From an uncultured Allosphingosinicella sp. (lineage in GTDB: Bacteria > Pseudomonadota > Alphaproteobacteria > Sphingomonadales > Sphingomonadaceae), in assembly GCA_934539295.1 (NCBI GenBank), contig CAKTCN010000015.1, forward strand, positions 11,890-75,889: a DNA stretch of 64,000 nt. Reading direction: 5' to 3'. A program made the position numbers and the translations under genes. Below the pieces are notes generated by a model that was not told the DNA's origin, searched no databases, and saw nothing but the letters and a program-made list of their open reading frames with translations. Shown here piece after piece: positions 9,537 to 18,049 of this stretch; the first letter of the stretch is position 1; the number at the start of each line of letters is the position of its first letter.

Positions 9537-9609
9537 CGTCATTGCGAGCGCAGCGAAGCAATCCAGGCCTTCTGGATTCCCGCGTCGCCTGCGGCTCCTC
9601 GCAATGACG
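9537..9609. repeat. Palindromic repeat (CGTCATTGCGAG family)
   Basis: Perfect 12-bp inverted arms CGTCATTGCGAG (9537-9548) and CTCGCAATGACG (9598-9609) surround a 49-nt centre that itself contains a short inverted AATCCAG/CTGGATT pair. It lies between the SRPBCC and alcohol dehydrogenase genes. The element is typical of the interspersed repeats common in sphingomonads. Confidence 0.75.
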
Positions 9610-9629
9610 GAAGACTAGGAGCAGAACAT

Positions 9630-10826
9630 ATGCGCGCAGTTACCTGGCAGGGCCGCCACAAGGTTCAGGTCGATACCGTTCCCGATCCCGAGATCGTCAA
9701 TCCCCGCGACGCCATCATCAAGGTGACCTCCACCGCCATCTGCGGTTCGGACCTCCACCTTTACGACGGCTACATCCCAACCATGCGGGCCGGCGACATA
9801 TTGGGCCACGAATTCATGGGCGAGGTGGTCGAGGTTGGCCCGAAGTCCACGCTGCAGAAGGGCCAGCGCGTGGTGGTGCCGTTCACCGTTTCGTGCGGCA
9901 GCTGCTTCTTCTGCGAGAAGCAGCAATTCTCCGCCTGCGACAATTCGAATCCGGCGACCACCTCCGACATGTCCGAGACGCTCTACGGCTATCCGATGGG
10001 CGGTGCGTTCGGCTATGCGCACCTCACCGGCGGCTATGCGGGCGGACAGGCGGAATATGTCCGCATTCCTTATTCGGACGTCGGCCCGATCGTGATCCCG
10101 GACGGGTTCGACGACGACAAGGTGCTGTTCCTGTCGGACATCCTGCCCACCGGCTGGATGGCGGCGGAGAATGCGCAGATCGAGCCGGGCGACACGGTGG
10201 CCGTGTTCGGTGCCGGGCCGGTCGGCCTGTTCGCGGTGCAATCGGCGGTGATCATGGGCGCGCACCGCGTAATCTGTATCGACCATTATCCGCGCCGGCT
10301 GGAGCTCGCCAAGCAGATGGGCGCGGAGGTGATCAACTTCCGCGAAACCAACGTGCGCGAGGCCCTGTTCGAGATGACGGGCGGGATCGGCCCCGATGCG
10401 GTGATCGACGCGGTCGGCATGGAAAGCCACGGCCTTGCCATCGACAACCTGGTCGACACGGTGAAGGCGCATACCTTCCTCGGCACCGATCGCCCATCGG
10501 CCTTGCGCCAGGCGATCCTGGCGACGCGCAAGGGCGGGCGGCTGTCCATCCCCGGCGTCTATGGCGGCATGGCGGACAAGTTCCCGATCGGCGCGCTGAT
10601 GGAGAAGGGCCTGACCATCAAGACCGGCCAGACCCATGTCCAGAGATATACCAAGCAGCTGCTCGACCTGATCGCGGAAGGGAAGGTCGATACGACTTGG
10701 CTGATCTCCCACCATGCCGGCCTGGAGGAAGGGCCGGAAATGTACCGCCACTGGCATGACGAGCAGAACGAATACACCAAGATCGTGCTGAAGCCCGGCA
10801 TGACGGGGGTGAAGGCGTTCGCCTGA
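9630..10826 (+). CDS. Zinc-dependent alcohol dehydrogenase (threonine/formaldehyde dehydrogenase-like)
   Basis: A 398-residue medium-chain dehydrogenase. The catalytic zinc site is seen in [12 protein letters not shown] and GHEFMGEV, and a structural zinc lobe in [16 protein letters not shown] Rossmann nucleotide site follows ([13 protein letters not shown]). The long insertions and the pattern [26 protein letters not shown] match glutathione-independent formaldehyde dehydrogenase-like enzymes that oxidise alcohols or aldehydes with bound NAD. The true substrate is not clear. AGGAGC precedes the ATG at 9630. It sits between the SRPBCC and SDR genes, probably as part of one functional set. Confidence 0.85.
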   Translation: MRAVTWQGRHKVQVDTVPDPEIVNPRDAIIKVTSTAICGSDLHLYDGYIPTMRAGDILGHEFMGEVVEVGPKSTLQKGQRVVVPFTVSCGSCFFCEKQQFSACDNSNPATTSDMSETLYGYPMGGAFGYAHLTGGYAGGQAEYVRIPYSDVGPIVIPDGFDDDKVLFLSDILPTGWMAAENAQIEPGDTVAVFGAGPVGLFAVQSAVIMGAHRVICIDHYPRRLELAKQMGAEVINFRETNVREALFEMTGGIGPDAVIDAVGMESHGLAIDNLVDTVKAHTFLGTDRPSALRQAILATRKGGRLSIPGVYGGMADKFPIGALMEKGLTIKTGQTHVQRYTKQLLDLIAEGKVDTTWLISHHAGLEEGPEMYRHWHDEQNEYTKIVLKPGMTGVKAFA

Positions 10827-10840
10827 AGCCAGCGCATGCG

Positions 10841-10902
10841 TGCTCCTGCGAAAGCAGGGGCCCATGCTGAGCCAGAATTGGGCGCCTGCCTTCGCAGGAG
10901 CA
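10841..10902. repeat. Palindromic repeat (TGCTCCTGCGAA family)
   Basis: 18-nt inverted arms at 10841-10858 and 10885-10902 match with a single mismatch and surround a 26-nt centre containing GGGCCCA. It lies between the alcohol dehydrogenase and SDR genes, immediately ahead of the SDR ribosome-binding site. Confidence 0.75.
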
Positions 10903-10922
10903 CTCTGGAGAGGAGACAAGAC

Positions 10923-11711
10923 ATGGCAGACAAATTCGCCATCATCACCGGCGCATCGACCGGCATCGGGTTCGAGCTTGCCCATCTGGCGGCCAAGGAC
11001 GGCTACGACCTGCTGGTCGTGGCCGACGAGCCGCTGATCGACGCATCGGCGGCCGACTTTCGTCAGCACGGCGTGGACGTGAAGTCGGTGGAGGCCGACC
11101 TGTCGACCGAGCAGGGCGTGGCGCAACTGCTGGCGGCGACCGGCGGGCGCAATGTCGACGTGCTCGTCGCCAATGCCGGGCGCGGGCTCGGCAAGGGATT
11201 CCTTGAGCAAAGCCCGGCCGACTGGCGGCGCGTGGTGGACACCAACATCGTCGGCACCCTGCTGCTGGTCCAGCAGGTGGGCCAGGCGATGGCGACGCGC
11301 GGTGAGGGCAAGATCCTGTTCACCGGGTCAATCGCCGGCTTCATGCCCGGCACCTACCAGGCCGTGTATAACGGCACCAAGGCGTTCATAGACAATTTCG
11401 CCGAGGCGCTGCGCACTGAATTGAAGGATACGGGCGTGACCGTCACCAACCTGTTGCCGGGCCCGACGGACACCGAATTCTTCGAGCGTGCGGACATGCT
11501 GGACACGCAGGTCGGCACCGATCCCAAGAAGGCCGATCCCGCCAAGGTGGCGCAGGACGGGTGGAAGGCGCTGCAGGACGGCGACGCGTATATCGTCAGC
11601 GGGTTGAAGAACAAGGCGCAGGTGCTGGCCGCGCACGTGCTGCCGCCGAGCTTGCTGGCGGAGCGGCATCGCCAGATGGCGGAGCCGGGAAGCGGTGACG
11701 ACAGCGAGTAA
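10923..11711 (+). CDS. Short-chain dehydrogenase/reductase (SDR)
   Basis: A 262-residue classical SDR with the cofactor motif ITGASTGIGFE near the N-terminus, NAG (in VANAGRG) and the catalytic YxxxK as YNGTK (in AVYNGTKAFIDNFAEAL), with the Ser of FTGSIAG in front. These enzymes reduce or oxidise carbonyls with NAD(P). The ATG at 10923 was chosen because GGAGAGGAG lies a few bases upstream and the fold starts there; the open frame further upstream covers the palindromic repeat. It is the third gene of the SRPBCC/ADH/SDR set. The substrate is unknown. Confidence 0.88.
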   Translation: MADKFAIITGASTGIGFELAHLAAKDGYDLLVVADEPLIDASAADFRQHGVDVKSVEADLSTEQGVAQLLAATGGRNVDVLVANAGRGLGKGFLEQSPADWRRVVDTNIVGTLLLVQQVGQAMATRGEGKILFTGSIAGFMPGTYQAVYNGTKAFIDNFAEALRTELKDTGVTVTNLLPGPTDTEFFERADMLDTQVGTDPKKADPAKVAQDGWKALQDGDAYIVSGLKNKAQVLAAHVLPPSLLAERHRQMAEPGSGDDSE

Positions 11712-11719
11712 GGTAACGA

Positions 11720-11859
11720 CCCTCTCCCCTTGTGGGAGAGGGTTGGGTGAGGGGCTCAGCCGCGTCCGCGGCTGAGAGAATCCTGAGTTTGGATATTCAT
11801 GCGAGCGCAGACGCGCTCGCGCCCCCACCGATGAACAGGCCGCAATGTACCTGTTCATC
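11720..11859. repeat. Two intergenic palindromes (CCCTCTCCC and GATGAACAGG)
   Basis: CCCTCTCCC/GGGAGAGGG at 11720-11742 with a trailing TTGGGTGAGGGG is a third copy of the repeat seen after nadC. A separate perfect 10-bp inverted pair, GATGAACAGG at 11830-11839 and CCTGTTCATC at 11850-11859, follows. A CCTCCCC...GGGGAGG hairpin then lies just before the cutA stop. The SDR and cutA genes converge here, so the hairpins may serve as terminators for both strands. Confidence 0.65.
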
Positions 11860-11881
11860 CTCCCCACGAGGGGGAGGAGCT

Positions 11882-12196
11882 TCAGCTTTCCGCCTTCACC
11901 CACTCCGCATAAGCCGGCAGCGCATCCCCAATCGGCCACACGGTGATCGCCGGCACTTCATAGCTGTGCAGCGCCGCAATGCGCGCGATCAGGTGCTGTG
12001 CCTGCTCCGCACGCGTCTTGAACAAGGCGGCGACTTCCTCTGCCTCCTCGACCGCGCCTTCCCAGCGGTAGATCGACCGGCATCCGGCCAGCACGTTCGC
12101 ACAGGCCGCCAGCCTTTCCTCGACCATCGTCCGCGCGATCCGCTGTGCCTCCTCGGCGCTCGGAAAGGTCGCGTAGATCGTGACGATGCCCGTCAC
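11882..12196 (-). CDS. cutA: Divalent-cation tolerance protein CutA
   Basis: A 104-residue protein beginning at a GTG (VTGIVTIYATFPS) and carrying the CutA signatures ERLAACANV, YRWEGAVEE and ALHSYEVPAI. CutA forms very stable trimers and has been linked to copper tolerance and disulfide maturation, though its exact role is unsettled. The GTG at 12196 was chosen because it overlaps the ctaA stop as GTGA, so it is translationally coupled; the longer open frame upstream overlaps ctaA coding sequence and has no CutA similarity. Confidence 0.9.
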   Translation of the reverse strand: MTGIVTIYATFPSAEEAQRIARTMVEERLAACANVLAGCRSIYRWEGAVEEAEEVAALFKTRAEQAQHLIARIAALHSYEVPAITVWPIGDALPAYAEWVKAES

Positions 12197-13227
12197 CTCC
12201 GCGCCGCCCCGAGCCGGTGCGCGGCCAGCACGATCGCGCCTAGCAGCAGCGCTGCCATGCCCTGGTGCGCGACGCCGATCCACAATTCGACGCCGGTCAG
12301 GATGGTGGCGATGCCGAGCAGGATCTGCACGCCGACCGAGGTGAGCGCGGCATGCGCGGCGCCCTTGTGACCCGCGGCGGACGTGCGACGGGCGAGCAGG
12401 AAAACGGCGAGCGCGACCGCAAAGGCAAGCCAGCGGTGGACGAATTGCACCACGATGGGGTTGTCGACGAAGTTGCGCAGGAACGGCTCCAGCATCGGAG
12501 TCGCGCCTGGGAACAGTTCGTCGCCCATCAGCGGCCAGGTGTTGAAGGCATAGCCGGCATCGAGGCCCGCGACATAGGCGCCGAACAGGAGCTGGAGCGC
12601 GAGCACCGAAAGCGTCCAGATGCCCGCCGTGGGCATTCTCACCGGGCGTGCGGCTGAATTACGTGCGAGGAGTTTGAGGTCCAGCGCGGTCCAGACCAGC
12701 CCTCCGAGGATGAGCAGTGCGGTCAGCAGGTGAACGGCAAGACGGATGTGGCTGACGTCCGGACGATCGATCAGGCCGGACGCGACCATCCACCAGCCGA
12801 TCGCGCCCTGCAGGCCGCCCAATGCGAGCAGGGCGACGAGGCGCGGTCCGTAACCCCTGGGCACCTGCTTCCTTATCCAGAACCACAGCAGGGGCAGTGC
12901 GAAGGCGAGGCCGATGAAGCGGCCGAGCAGGCGGTGGACATATTCCCAGAAGAAAATGTCCTTGAACTGCGCCAGCGTCATGCCGCTGTTGATCTCGCGA
13001 TATTGCGGGCTGTCCTTGTAGAGGTCGAAGGCGCGCTGCCACGCCGCGTCGTTCAAGGGGGGCAGGGTGCCGCTGACCGGCTCCCACCGCGTGATCGACA
13101 GGCCGGATTCGGTAAGGCGCGTGATGCCGCCTACCACCACCATCAGGAAGACGAGGCCGGCAACGGCGAGGAGCCAGTTCGCGATCGCGTTCGGCCGCAT
13201 GCGGGCCGTTGAGGAAGTCGAAGCCAT
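12193..13227 (-). CDS. ctaA: Heme A synthase (COX15/CtaA family)
   Basis: A 344-residue inner-membrane enzyme that oxidises the C8 methyl of heme O to make heme A for aa3-type cytochrome oxidase. It shows about eight hydrophobic helices and the COX15 marks GGITRLTESGLSI, the histidine segments FFWEYVHRLLGR and VQFVHRWLAF, and VAHQGMA in the last helix. It heads a two-gene operon with cutA, overlapping it by 4 nt. The other cytochrome oxidase assembly genes are not in the window. Confidence 0.93.
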   Translation of the reverse strand: MASTSSTARMRPNAIANWLLAVAGLVFLMVVVGGITRLTESGLSITRWEPVSGTLPPLNDAAWQRAFDLYKDSPQYREINSGMTLAQFKDIFFWEYVHRLLGRFIGLAFALPLLWFWIRKQVPRGYGPRLVALLALGGLQGAIGWWMVASGLIDRPDVSHIRLAVHLLTALLILGGLVWTALDLKLLARNSAARPVRMPTAGIWTLSVLALQLLFGAYVAGLDAGYAFNTWPLMGDELFPGATPMLEPFLRNFVDNPIVVQFVHRWLAFAVALAVFLLARRTSAAGHKGAAHAALTSVGVQILLGIATILTGVELWIGVAHQGMAALLLGAIVLAAHRLGAARR

Positions 13228-13278
13228 GGCTGCGAATAAAGCGCTGCGGAGGGCGGGCGCAATGCAACAAATTGTCCC

Positions 13279-13297
13279 ATGATATATTGTAACTCAT
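13279..13297. promoter_or_regulatory. Candidate Zur operator
   Basis: The AT-rich imperfect palindrome ATGATATATTGTAACTCAT lies 46 nt before the MerC gene. Its outer ATGA/TCAT arms are symmetric, and its composition resembles the alphaproteobacterial Zur box (TGATATRTTATAAC-like). The next genes are a MerC-family membrane protein and a Fur/Zur regulator, so zinc-dependent self-regulation is plausible. This comes from pattern and context only. Confidence 0.4.
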
Positions 13298-13342
13298 CGT
13301 GCACAGGCCTATACAGGGCGTCAACGAGGATATGGACCGAGG

Positions 13343-13720
13343 ATGCTGGCGACTTACGCGAGGGCAGGATGGCTGGACCGGCTGGGCATGGCCCTGTCGG
13401 GGCTCTGCCTCGTCCATTGCCTGGCAAGCGCGGTTTTCCTGGCTGCGCTGGCGTCGGTCGGCGGCGTGCTGCTCGACCCGCATTTCCATGAGGTCGGGCT
13501 GGTGCTGGCCACGGGGCTCGGCGTCGTGTCGCTGGGGCGCGGGATCTTTGAACATGGCTTCATGATGCCGGCCGCGGTCGGCGGGTTGGGCCTGGGCGTG
13601 ATGGCCGGGACGCTGACGTTGCCGCATGGAGGCATGGAGATCGTCTATACGGTCATCGGCGTGTCGTTCCTGGCGCTCGGTCACGATCTCAACACGCGGG
13701 CGGTTTCCAAGTTGCGCTGA
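13343..13720 (+). CDS. MerC-domain inner-membrane protein
   Basis: A 125-residue protein with four hydrophobic segments and the MerC-like Cys/His pattern LSGLCLVHCLASA in the first helix (Cys, His and Cys about residues 24-28). In mercury operons MerC moves Hg(II), but no mer genes are present here. Chromosomal MerC-domain proteins next to zur are probably metal-related membrane proteins, perhaps for zinc. The zur gene starts 47 nt downstream, and a candidate Zur box is upstream. The ATG at 13343 follows GACCGAGG. Confidence 0.8.
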   Translation: MLATYARAGWLDRLGMALSGLCLVHCLASAVFLAALASVGGVLLDPHFHEVGLVLATGLGVVSLGRGIFEHGFMMPAAVGGLGLGVMAGTLTLPHGGMEIVYTVIGVSFLALGHDLNTRAVSKLR

Positions 13721-13767
13721 TCGGGCGCTCACTTGCTCCGGCGCCTCCGCGCTCCTATTTTCCTCCC

Positions 13768-14223
13768 ATGGCGCATGTTCACCACAGTCACGCAGGCGAG
13801 TCGCTCGCCGTCGCCGCCAAGTCCGCGATGGAGGGCTCCGGCGAGCAGTGGACGCAGATGCGCGCCGCCGTGTTCGACGCGCTCGCCAGCTTCGACAAGC
13901 CGGCGTCGGCCTATGACATCGCCGAGAAGGTGTCGAAGGACGAGGGGCGCCGTGTCGCCGCCAACAGCGTCTACCGCATCCTCGACCTGTTCGTGGGCGC
14001 GAACTTGGCGCGGCGAGTGGAGAGCGCCAACGCCTATGTGGCGAACGATCATCCCGGCTGCCTGCACGACTGCATCTTCCTGATCTGCGACAATTGCGGG
14101 CAGACCACGCACATCGACAACGACACCTTGTCGGGCGGTGTCCGGGCGGCGGCCGAGAAAGCGGGCTTCGCGCCGGAGCGGCCGGTGATCGAGGTACGGG
14201 GCCGCTGCGGCGATTGCGGCTGA
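13768..14223 (+). CDS. zur: Fur-family transcriptional regulator, probable zinc regulator Zur
   Basis: A 151-residue Fur-family protein. A winged-helix domain (about 25-90) includes the recognition region RRVAANSVYRILDLF. It is followed by the dimerisation domain with HPGCLHDCIFLICDNC. The two structural zinc CxxC pairs are Cys107/Cys110 and Cys147/Cys150, the last at the very C-terminus. The His-rich start (HVHHSH) and the pairing with a MerC protein favour Zur over Fur or PerR; the final metal assignment is inference. The likely targets are this operon and distant zinc importers. Confidence 0.85.
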   Translation: MAHVHHSHAGESLAVAAKSAMEGSGEQWTQMRAAVFDALASFDKPASAYDIAEKVSKDEGRRVAANSVYRILDLFVGANLARRVESANAYVANDHPGCLHDCIFLICDNCGQTTHIDNDTLSGGVRAAAEKAGFAPERPVIEVRGRCGDCG

Positions 14224-14279
14224 CGCACGCCCGCACGACAGGCGTTCCCCCCGCCATCCGGTTGAGCTAAGAGCATGGG

Positions 14280-16205
14280 ATGAGTGAACGTCCCGACACG
14301 CCTCTCCTCGACACCGTCACGGTGCCGGAGGATCTGAGGAAGCTCCACCGCGATCAGCTTCGCCAGCTTTCCGACGAACTTCGTGCCGAGACGATCTCGG
14401 CCGTGGGGACCACCGGCGGGCATCTGGGGTCCGGACTCGGCGTGGTCGAGCTGACCGTCGCGCTCCATTATGTGTTCAACACGCCCGACGACCGGCTGGT
14501 CTGGGACGTCGGCCATCAATGCTACCCGCACAAGATCGTGACCGGGCGCCGCGACCGCATCCGCACCTTGCGGCAGGGCGGCGGCTTGTCGGGCTTCACT
14601 AAGCGGAGCGAGAGCGAGTTCGACCCGTTCGGTGCGGCGCACAGCTCCACGTCCATTTCCGCCGCTCTGGGTTTCGCGATCGCCCACAAGCTGGCGGGCA
14701 CGCCGGGCAAGGGCATCGCCGTGATCGGCGACGGTGCGATGAGCGCGGGCATGGCCTATGAGGCGATGAACAATGCGGAGGCCGCGGGCAACCGGCTGGT
14801 GGTGATCCTCAACGACAACGACATGTCGATCGCGCCGCCGGTAGGGGGCCTGTCGCATTATCTGGCGCGGCTGGTGTCGTCGGGCAAGTACCTCACCGTC
14901 CGCGACCTCGCGCGCAAGGTCGCGCGGCGCCTCCCCGGTCCGCTGCACCGCGCAGCGCGCAAGGCCGAGGAATATTCGCGCGGCATGGTGACCGGCGGCA
15001 CGCTCTTCGAGGAACTCGGCTTCTATTATGTCGGCCCGGTGGACGGGCATAATGTCGAGGCGCTGGTCGATATCCTCGAAAATGTGCGCGATGCCGAGGA
15101 AGGGCCGATGCTGGTCCATGTCGTGACCAAGAAGGGCAAGGGCTATGCCCCGGCCGAGGCCGCGGCCGACAAATATCATGGCGTGCAGAAGTTCGACGTG
15201 ATCACCGGCGCGCAGGCCAAGGCGCCCGCTGGCCCGCCAAGCTATACTAACGTCTTCGCGCAGGCGCTGGTTGCCGAAGGGCAGCGCGACGAAAAGGTGG
15301 TGGCGATCACGGCGGCGATGCCGTCCGGCACCGGCCTCGACAAGTTCCAGGAACTGTTCCCCGACCGCACCTTCGACGTGGGCATCGCCGAACAGCATGC
15401 CGTCACCTTCGCGGCGGGCCTGGCGGCGCAGGGGCATCGACCGTTCGTGGCGATCTATTCGACCTTCCTGCAGCGCGCCTACGATCAGGTCGTGCACGAC
15501 GTGGCGATCCAGAACCTCCCGGTGCGCTTCGGCATGGACCGCGCGGGCCTGGTCGGTGCCGATGGCGCGACGCATGCCGGCAGCTTCGACGTCGCATATC
15601 TTTGCACGCTGCCCAACTTCGTGGTGATGGCTGCGGCGGACGAGGCGGAACTCGTCAACATGGTGCACACGATGGCGGTGCACGACAGCGGGCCGATCGC
15701 GGTCCGCTATCCGCGCGGCAACGGCGTCGGCGTGCCCTTGCCGCAGGTTCCGGAGCGGCTGGAGATCGGCAAGGGCCGGGTGGTTCGCGAAGGCAAGAAG
15801 GTCGCGATCCTGTCGCTGGGCACGCGGCTCGAGGAGGCGCTGAAGGCGGCCGACCGTCTCGACGCACAGGGCCTGTCGACCACCGTCGCGGACCTGCGCT
15901 TCGCCAAGCCGCTCGACGAGGTGCTGATCCGCCGCCTGCTTGCGACGCACGAGGTTGCAGTGACGGTGGAGGAGGGCGCGGTCGGCGGCTTCGGCGCGCA
16001 CGTGCTGACGCTGGCGAGCGACGAGGGGCTGATCGATGGCGGCCTGAAGCTGCGCACGATGCGCCTGCCCGACACTTTCCAGGACCAGGACAAGCCGGAA
16101 AAGCAATATGCCGAGGCCGGCCTCGACGCCGACGGGATCGTCGAGACGGTTCTGAAGGCGCTGCGCGTAAACAGCGCCGGGCTGGTGGAGGAGGCGCGGG
16201 CGTAA
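14280..16205 (+). CDS. dxs: 1-deoxy-D-xylulose-5-phosphate synthase
   Basis: A 641-residue thiamine-diphosphate enzyme that condenses pyruvate and glyceraldehyde 3-phosphate in the first step of the MEP isoprenoid pathway. Diagnostic segments are [27 protein letters not shown], the TPP motif [16 protein letters not shown] (150-165), the acid in [17 protein letters not shown] and RYPRGNG in the middle domain. The length is normal. The ATG at 14280 lies about 57 nt after zur. tlyA follows with a 16-nt gap, a common arrangement in this group. Confidence 0.96.
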   Translation: MSERPDTPLLDTVTVPEDLRKLHRDQLRQLSDELRAETISAVGTTGGHLGSGLGVVELTVALHYVFNTPDDRLVWDVGHQCYPHKIVTGRRDRIRTLRQGGGLSGFTKRSESEFDPFGAAHSSTSISAALGFAIAHKLAGTPGKGIAVIGDGAMSAGMAYEAMNNAEAAGNRLVVILNDNDMSIAPPVGGLSHYLARLVSSGKYLTVRDLARKVARRLPGPLHRAARKAEEYSRGMVTGGTLFEELGFYYVGPVDGHNVEALVDILENVRDAEEGPMLVHVVTKKGKGYAPAEAAADKYHGVQKFDVITGAQAKAPAGPPSYTNVFAQALVAEGQRDEKVVAITAAMPSGTGLDKFQELFPDRTFDVGIAEQHAVTFAAGLAAQGHRPFVAIYSTFLQRAYDQVVHDVAIQNLPVRFGMDRAGLVGADGATHAGSFDVAYLCTLPNFVVMAAADEAELVNMVHTMAVHDSGPIAVRYPRGNGVGVPLPQVPERLEIGKGRVVREGKKVAILSLGTRLEEALKAADRLDAQGLSTTVADLRFAKPLDEVLIRRLLATHEVAVTVEEGAVGGFGAHVLTLASDEGLIDGGLKLRTMRLPDTFQDQDKPEKQYAEAGLDADGIVETVLKALRVNSAGLVEEARA

Positions 16206-16221
16206 GGCCTGACGCACCGGC

Positions 16222-16956
16222 ATGGCGAGATCCCGCGTCGACCAGATGCTCGTCGATCGCGGCCTGGTCGAGAGCCGGGCCAAGGCGCAGGCGTTGATCC
16301 TTGCCGGGCTGGTTTTCTCCGGCGAGCGGAAGATCGAGAAAGCGGGCCAGGCGCTTCCCGAAAGCGCGCCGCTGGACGTACGGGGCAAGGACCATCCGTG
16401 GGTGTCGCGCGGCGGGATCAAGCTGGCGCACGGGCTGAACCATTTCGGCTGGGACGTGACAGGTGCGGTCGGGCTGGACGTGGGATCGTCCACCGGCGGG
16501 TTCACCGACGTGCTGCTGCAGAAAGGCGCGGCCAAGGTGTTCGCGATCGACGTGGGCACCAACCAGCTCGCGTGGAAGCTGCGCCAGGACCCGCGCGTGA
16601 TCGTGCATGAGCAGACCAATGCCCGCTACCTGACCGACGAGATCGTGACCGAGCCGGTCGACATCATCGTGTGCGACGCGAGCTTCATCGCCTTGTCGAA
16701 GGTGCTCGACACCGCGCTTACCTTCGCGCGGCCCGGCGGAAGGCTGGTCGCGCTGATCAAGCCGCAGTTCGAGGCGGAGCGACACGAGATCGGCAAGGGC
16801 GGGGTGGTCCGCGACGAAGCCGTTCATGCCAGAGTCTGCCAGACGGTCGTAGAATGGCTGGGTAGCAGAGCCTGGAACGTCGTGGGCGTGGTGGCCAGTC
16901 CGATCACTGGACCCGAAGGGAATGTAGAGTTTCTTGTTGCAGCACAGCACGCTTGA
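16222..16956 (+). CDS. tlyA: TlyA-family 23S/16S rRNA (cytidine-2'-O)-methyltransferase
   Basis: A 244-residue protein with an N-terminal S4 RNA-binding domain (RVDQMLVDRGLVESRAKAQA, about 4-65) followed by an FtsJ-type Rossmann methyltransferase. The SAM motif is GLDVGSSTGGFTDVLL, and the later motifs CDASFIAL and LIKPQFEA carry the catalytic Asp and Lys. It methylates rRNA in the cytoplasm; some family members have been called hemolysins, which is probably indirect. It is in an apparent operon with dxs. Confidence 0.92.
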   Translation: MARSRVDQMLVDRGLVESRAKAQALILAGLVFSGERKIEKAGQALPESAPLDVRGKDHPWVSRGGIKLAHGLNHFGWDVTGAVGLDVGSSTGGFTDVLLQKGAAKVFAIDVGTNQLAWKLRQDPRVIVHEQTNARYLTDEIVTEPVDIIVCDASFIALSKVLDTALTFARPGGRLVALIKPQFEAERHEIGKGGVVRDEAVHARVCQTVVEWLGSRAWNVVGVVASPITGPEGNVEFLVAAQHA

Positions 16957-16988
16957 TTGCCGTAGCGTCGCACGGTAGCGCCGTACCC

Positions 16989-18047
16989 ATGCGCATCTTC
17001 CGGAAAAGCCTTGTCGTCCTTGCTGTTACGCTGCTTTCTGCATGCGGCGGCGCAGAAACCAAGCAAGGGGGAAGGCCGGCACCGCTCGTGAAGGCGGAGG
17101 CGCCGACCAGCATGCGCTTCGTGGAGCGGATCGAAGCGGTGGGCACGGCCGTGGCCAACGAACAGGTGACCCTGTCGTCACCCGTCACCGAACGCATCCT
17201 GCGGCTCAACTTCGACGATGGCGGCTACGTGAATCGCGGCCAGGTGGTGGCCGTGCTCGCCCAGAGCGAGGAGACGGCAGCCTTGTCCGAGGCCAATGCG
17301 CGGGCGCGCGAGGCCGGGCAGCAGCTGGAACGCGTGCAAGCGCTGCGCGAGCGTGGTTTCGCCACCAAGAGCAGCCTCGACACGCAGGCCGCGCTTGCGG
17401 CACAGGCGCGGGCGCAGGCGGCCGGGGCGCGAGCGACGATCAACGACCGTGTGATTACCGCGCCCTTTTCGGGCTGGGTATCTTTGCGCAACATTTCGGT
17501 CGGTGCGATCGTCAATTCGGGCGCGGAGATCGCGACGATCAGTGACATCTCGCTCATCAAGCTCGACTTCACCATACCCGAGACGATGCTGTCGGCGATC
17601 CAGCCCGGCCAGACGATCGAGGCACGCGCCGCAGCCTTTCCTGAGCAGCCATTTCGCGGACAGATCGCCACCATCGATCCGGTGGTGGATCCCAACAGCC
17701 GCGCCGTGACCGTCCGTGCACGCCTTCCCAATCCCCACCGCAAGCTGAAGCCGGGCATGCTGCTGACCGTCGGTGTCGAGACTCGGCCGCGCATGGCCCT
17801 GTCGGTGCCGGAACTCGCCATCCTGGGCGAGGGCGACACACGCTACGTCTATGTCGTCGGGCAGGACAACAAGGCCCGGCGCGTCAACATCAAGACGGGC
17901 GTGCGATCCAATGGACGGATCGAGGTGGTGGAAGGGCTGAGGCCGAACCAGCACGTCGTGACCGAAGGCGTTGTGAAACTGTCCGACGGCATGGACGTGC
18001 GGCTTGCCGGCGCGCAGAATGCCCAGCCTCAAGCTAAGGCGAAATAG
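16989..18047 (+). CDS. RND efflux periplasmic adaptor lipoprotein (membrane fusion protein)
   Basis: A 352-residue adaptor. The ATG at 16989 was chosen over the in-frame TTG at 16953, because the signal then reads MRIFRKSLVVLAVTLLSAC with the lipobox LSAC, and because the upstream start would overlap tlyA. Next come a barrel-sandwich hybrid domain split by a coiled-coil hairpin (AREAGQQLERVQAL...), a beta-barrel and a membrane-proximal domain. It links the downstream RND pump to an outer-membrane channel that is not encoded here. Its stop is 2 nt before the pump gene, so the two are co-expressed. Confidence 0.92.
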   Translation: MRIFRKSLVVLAVTLLSACGGAETKQGGRPAPLVKAEAPTSMRFVERIEAVGTAVANEQVTLSSPVTERILRLNFDDGGYVNRGQVVAVLAQSEETAALSEANARAREAGQQLERVQALRERGFATKSSLDTQAALAAQARAQAAGARATINDRVITAPFSGWVSLRNISVGAIVNSGAEIATISDISLIKLDFTIPETMLSAIQPGQTIEARAAAFPEQPFRGQIATIDPVVDPNSRAVTVRARLPNPHRKLKPGMLLTVGVETRPRMALSVPELAILGEGDTRYVYVVGQDNKARRVNIKTGVRSNGRIEVVEGLRPNQHVVTEGVVKLSDGMDVRLAGAQNAQPQAKAK

Positions 18048-18049
18048 CC

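Noticed and set aside
8716-9609. Palindromic repeats as a CRISPR array
   Set aside because: The repeats are inverted, differ from each other and have no regular spacers; no cas genes are present.
14049-16619. 856-codon minus-strand frame opposite dxs
   Set aside because: dxs is unmistakable; the antisense product is compositionally biased and has no recognisable domain.
16953-16988. TTG start giving a longer RND adaptor
   Set aside because: It would bury the lipobox signal peptide; the ATG at 16989 gives a correct lipoprotein N-terminus.
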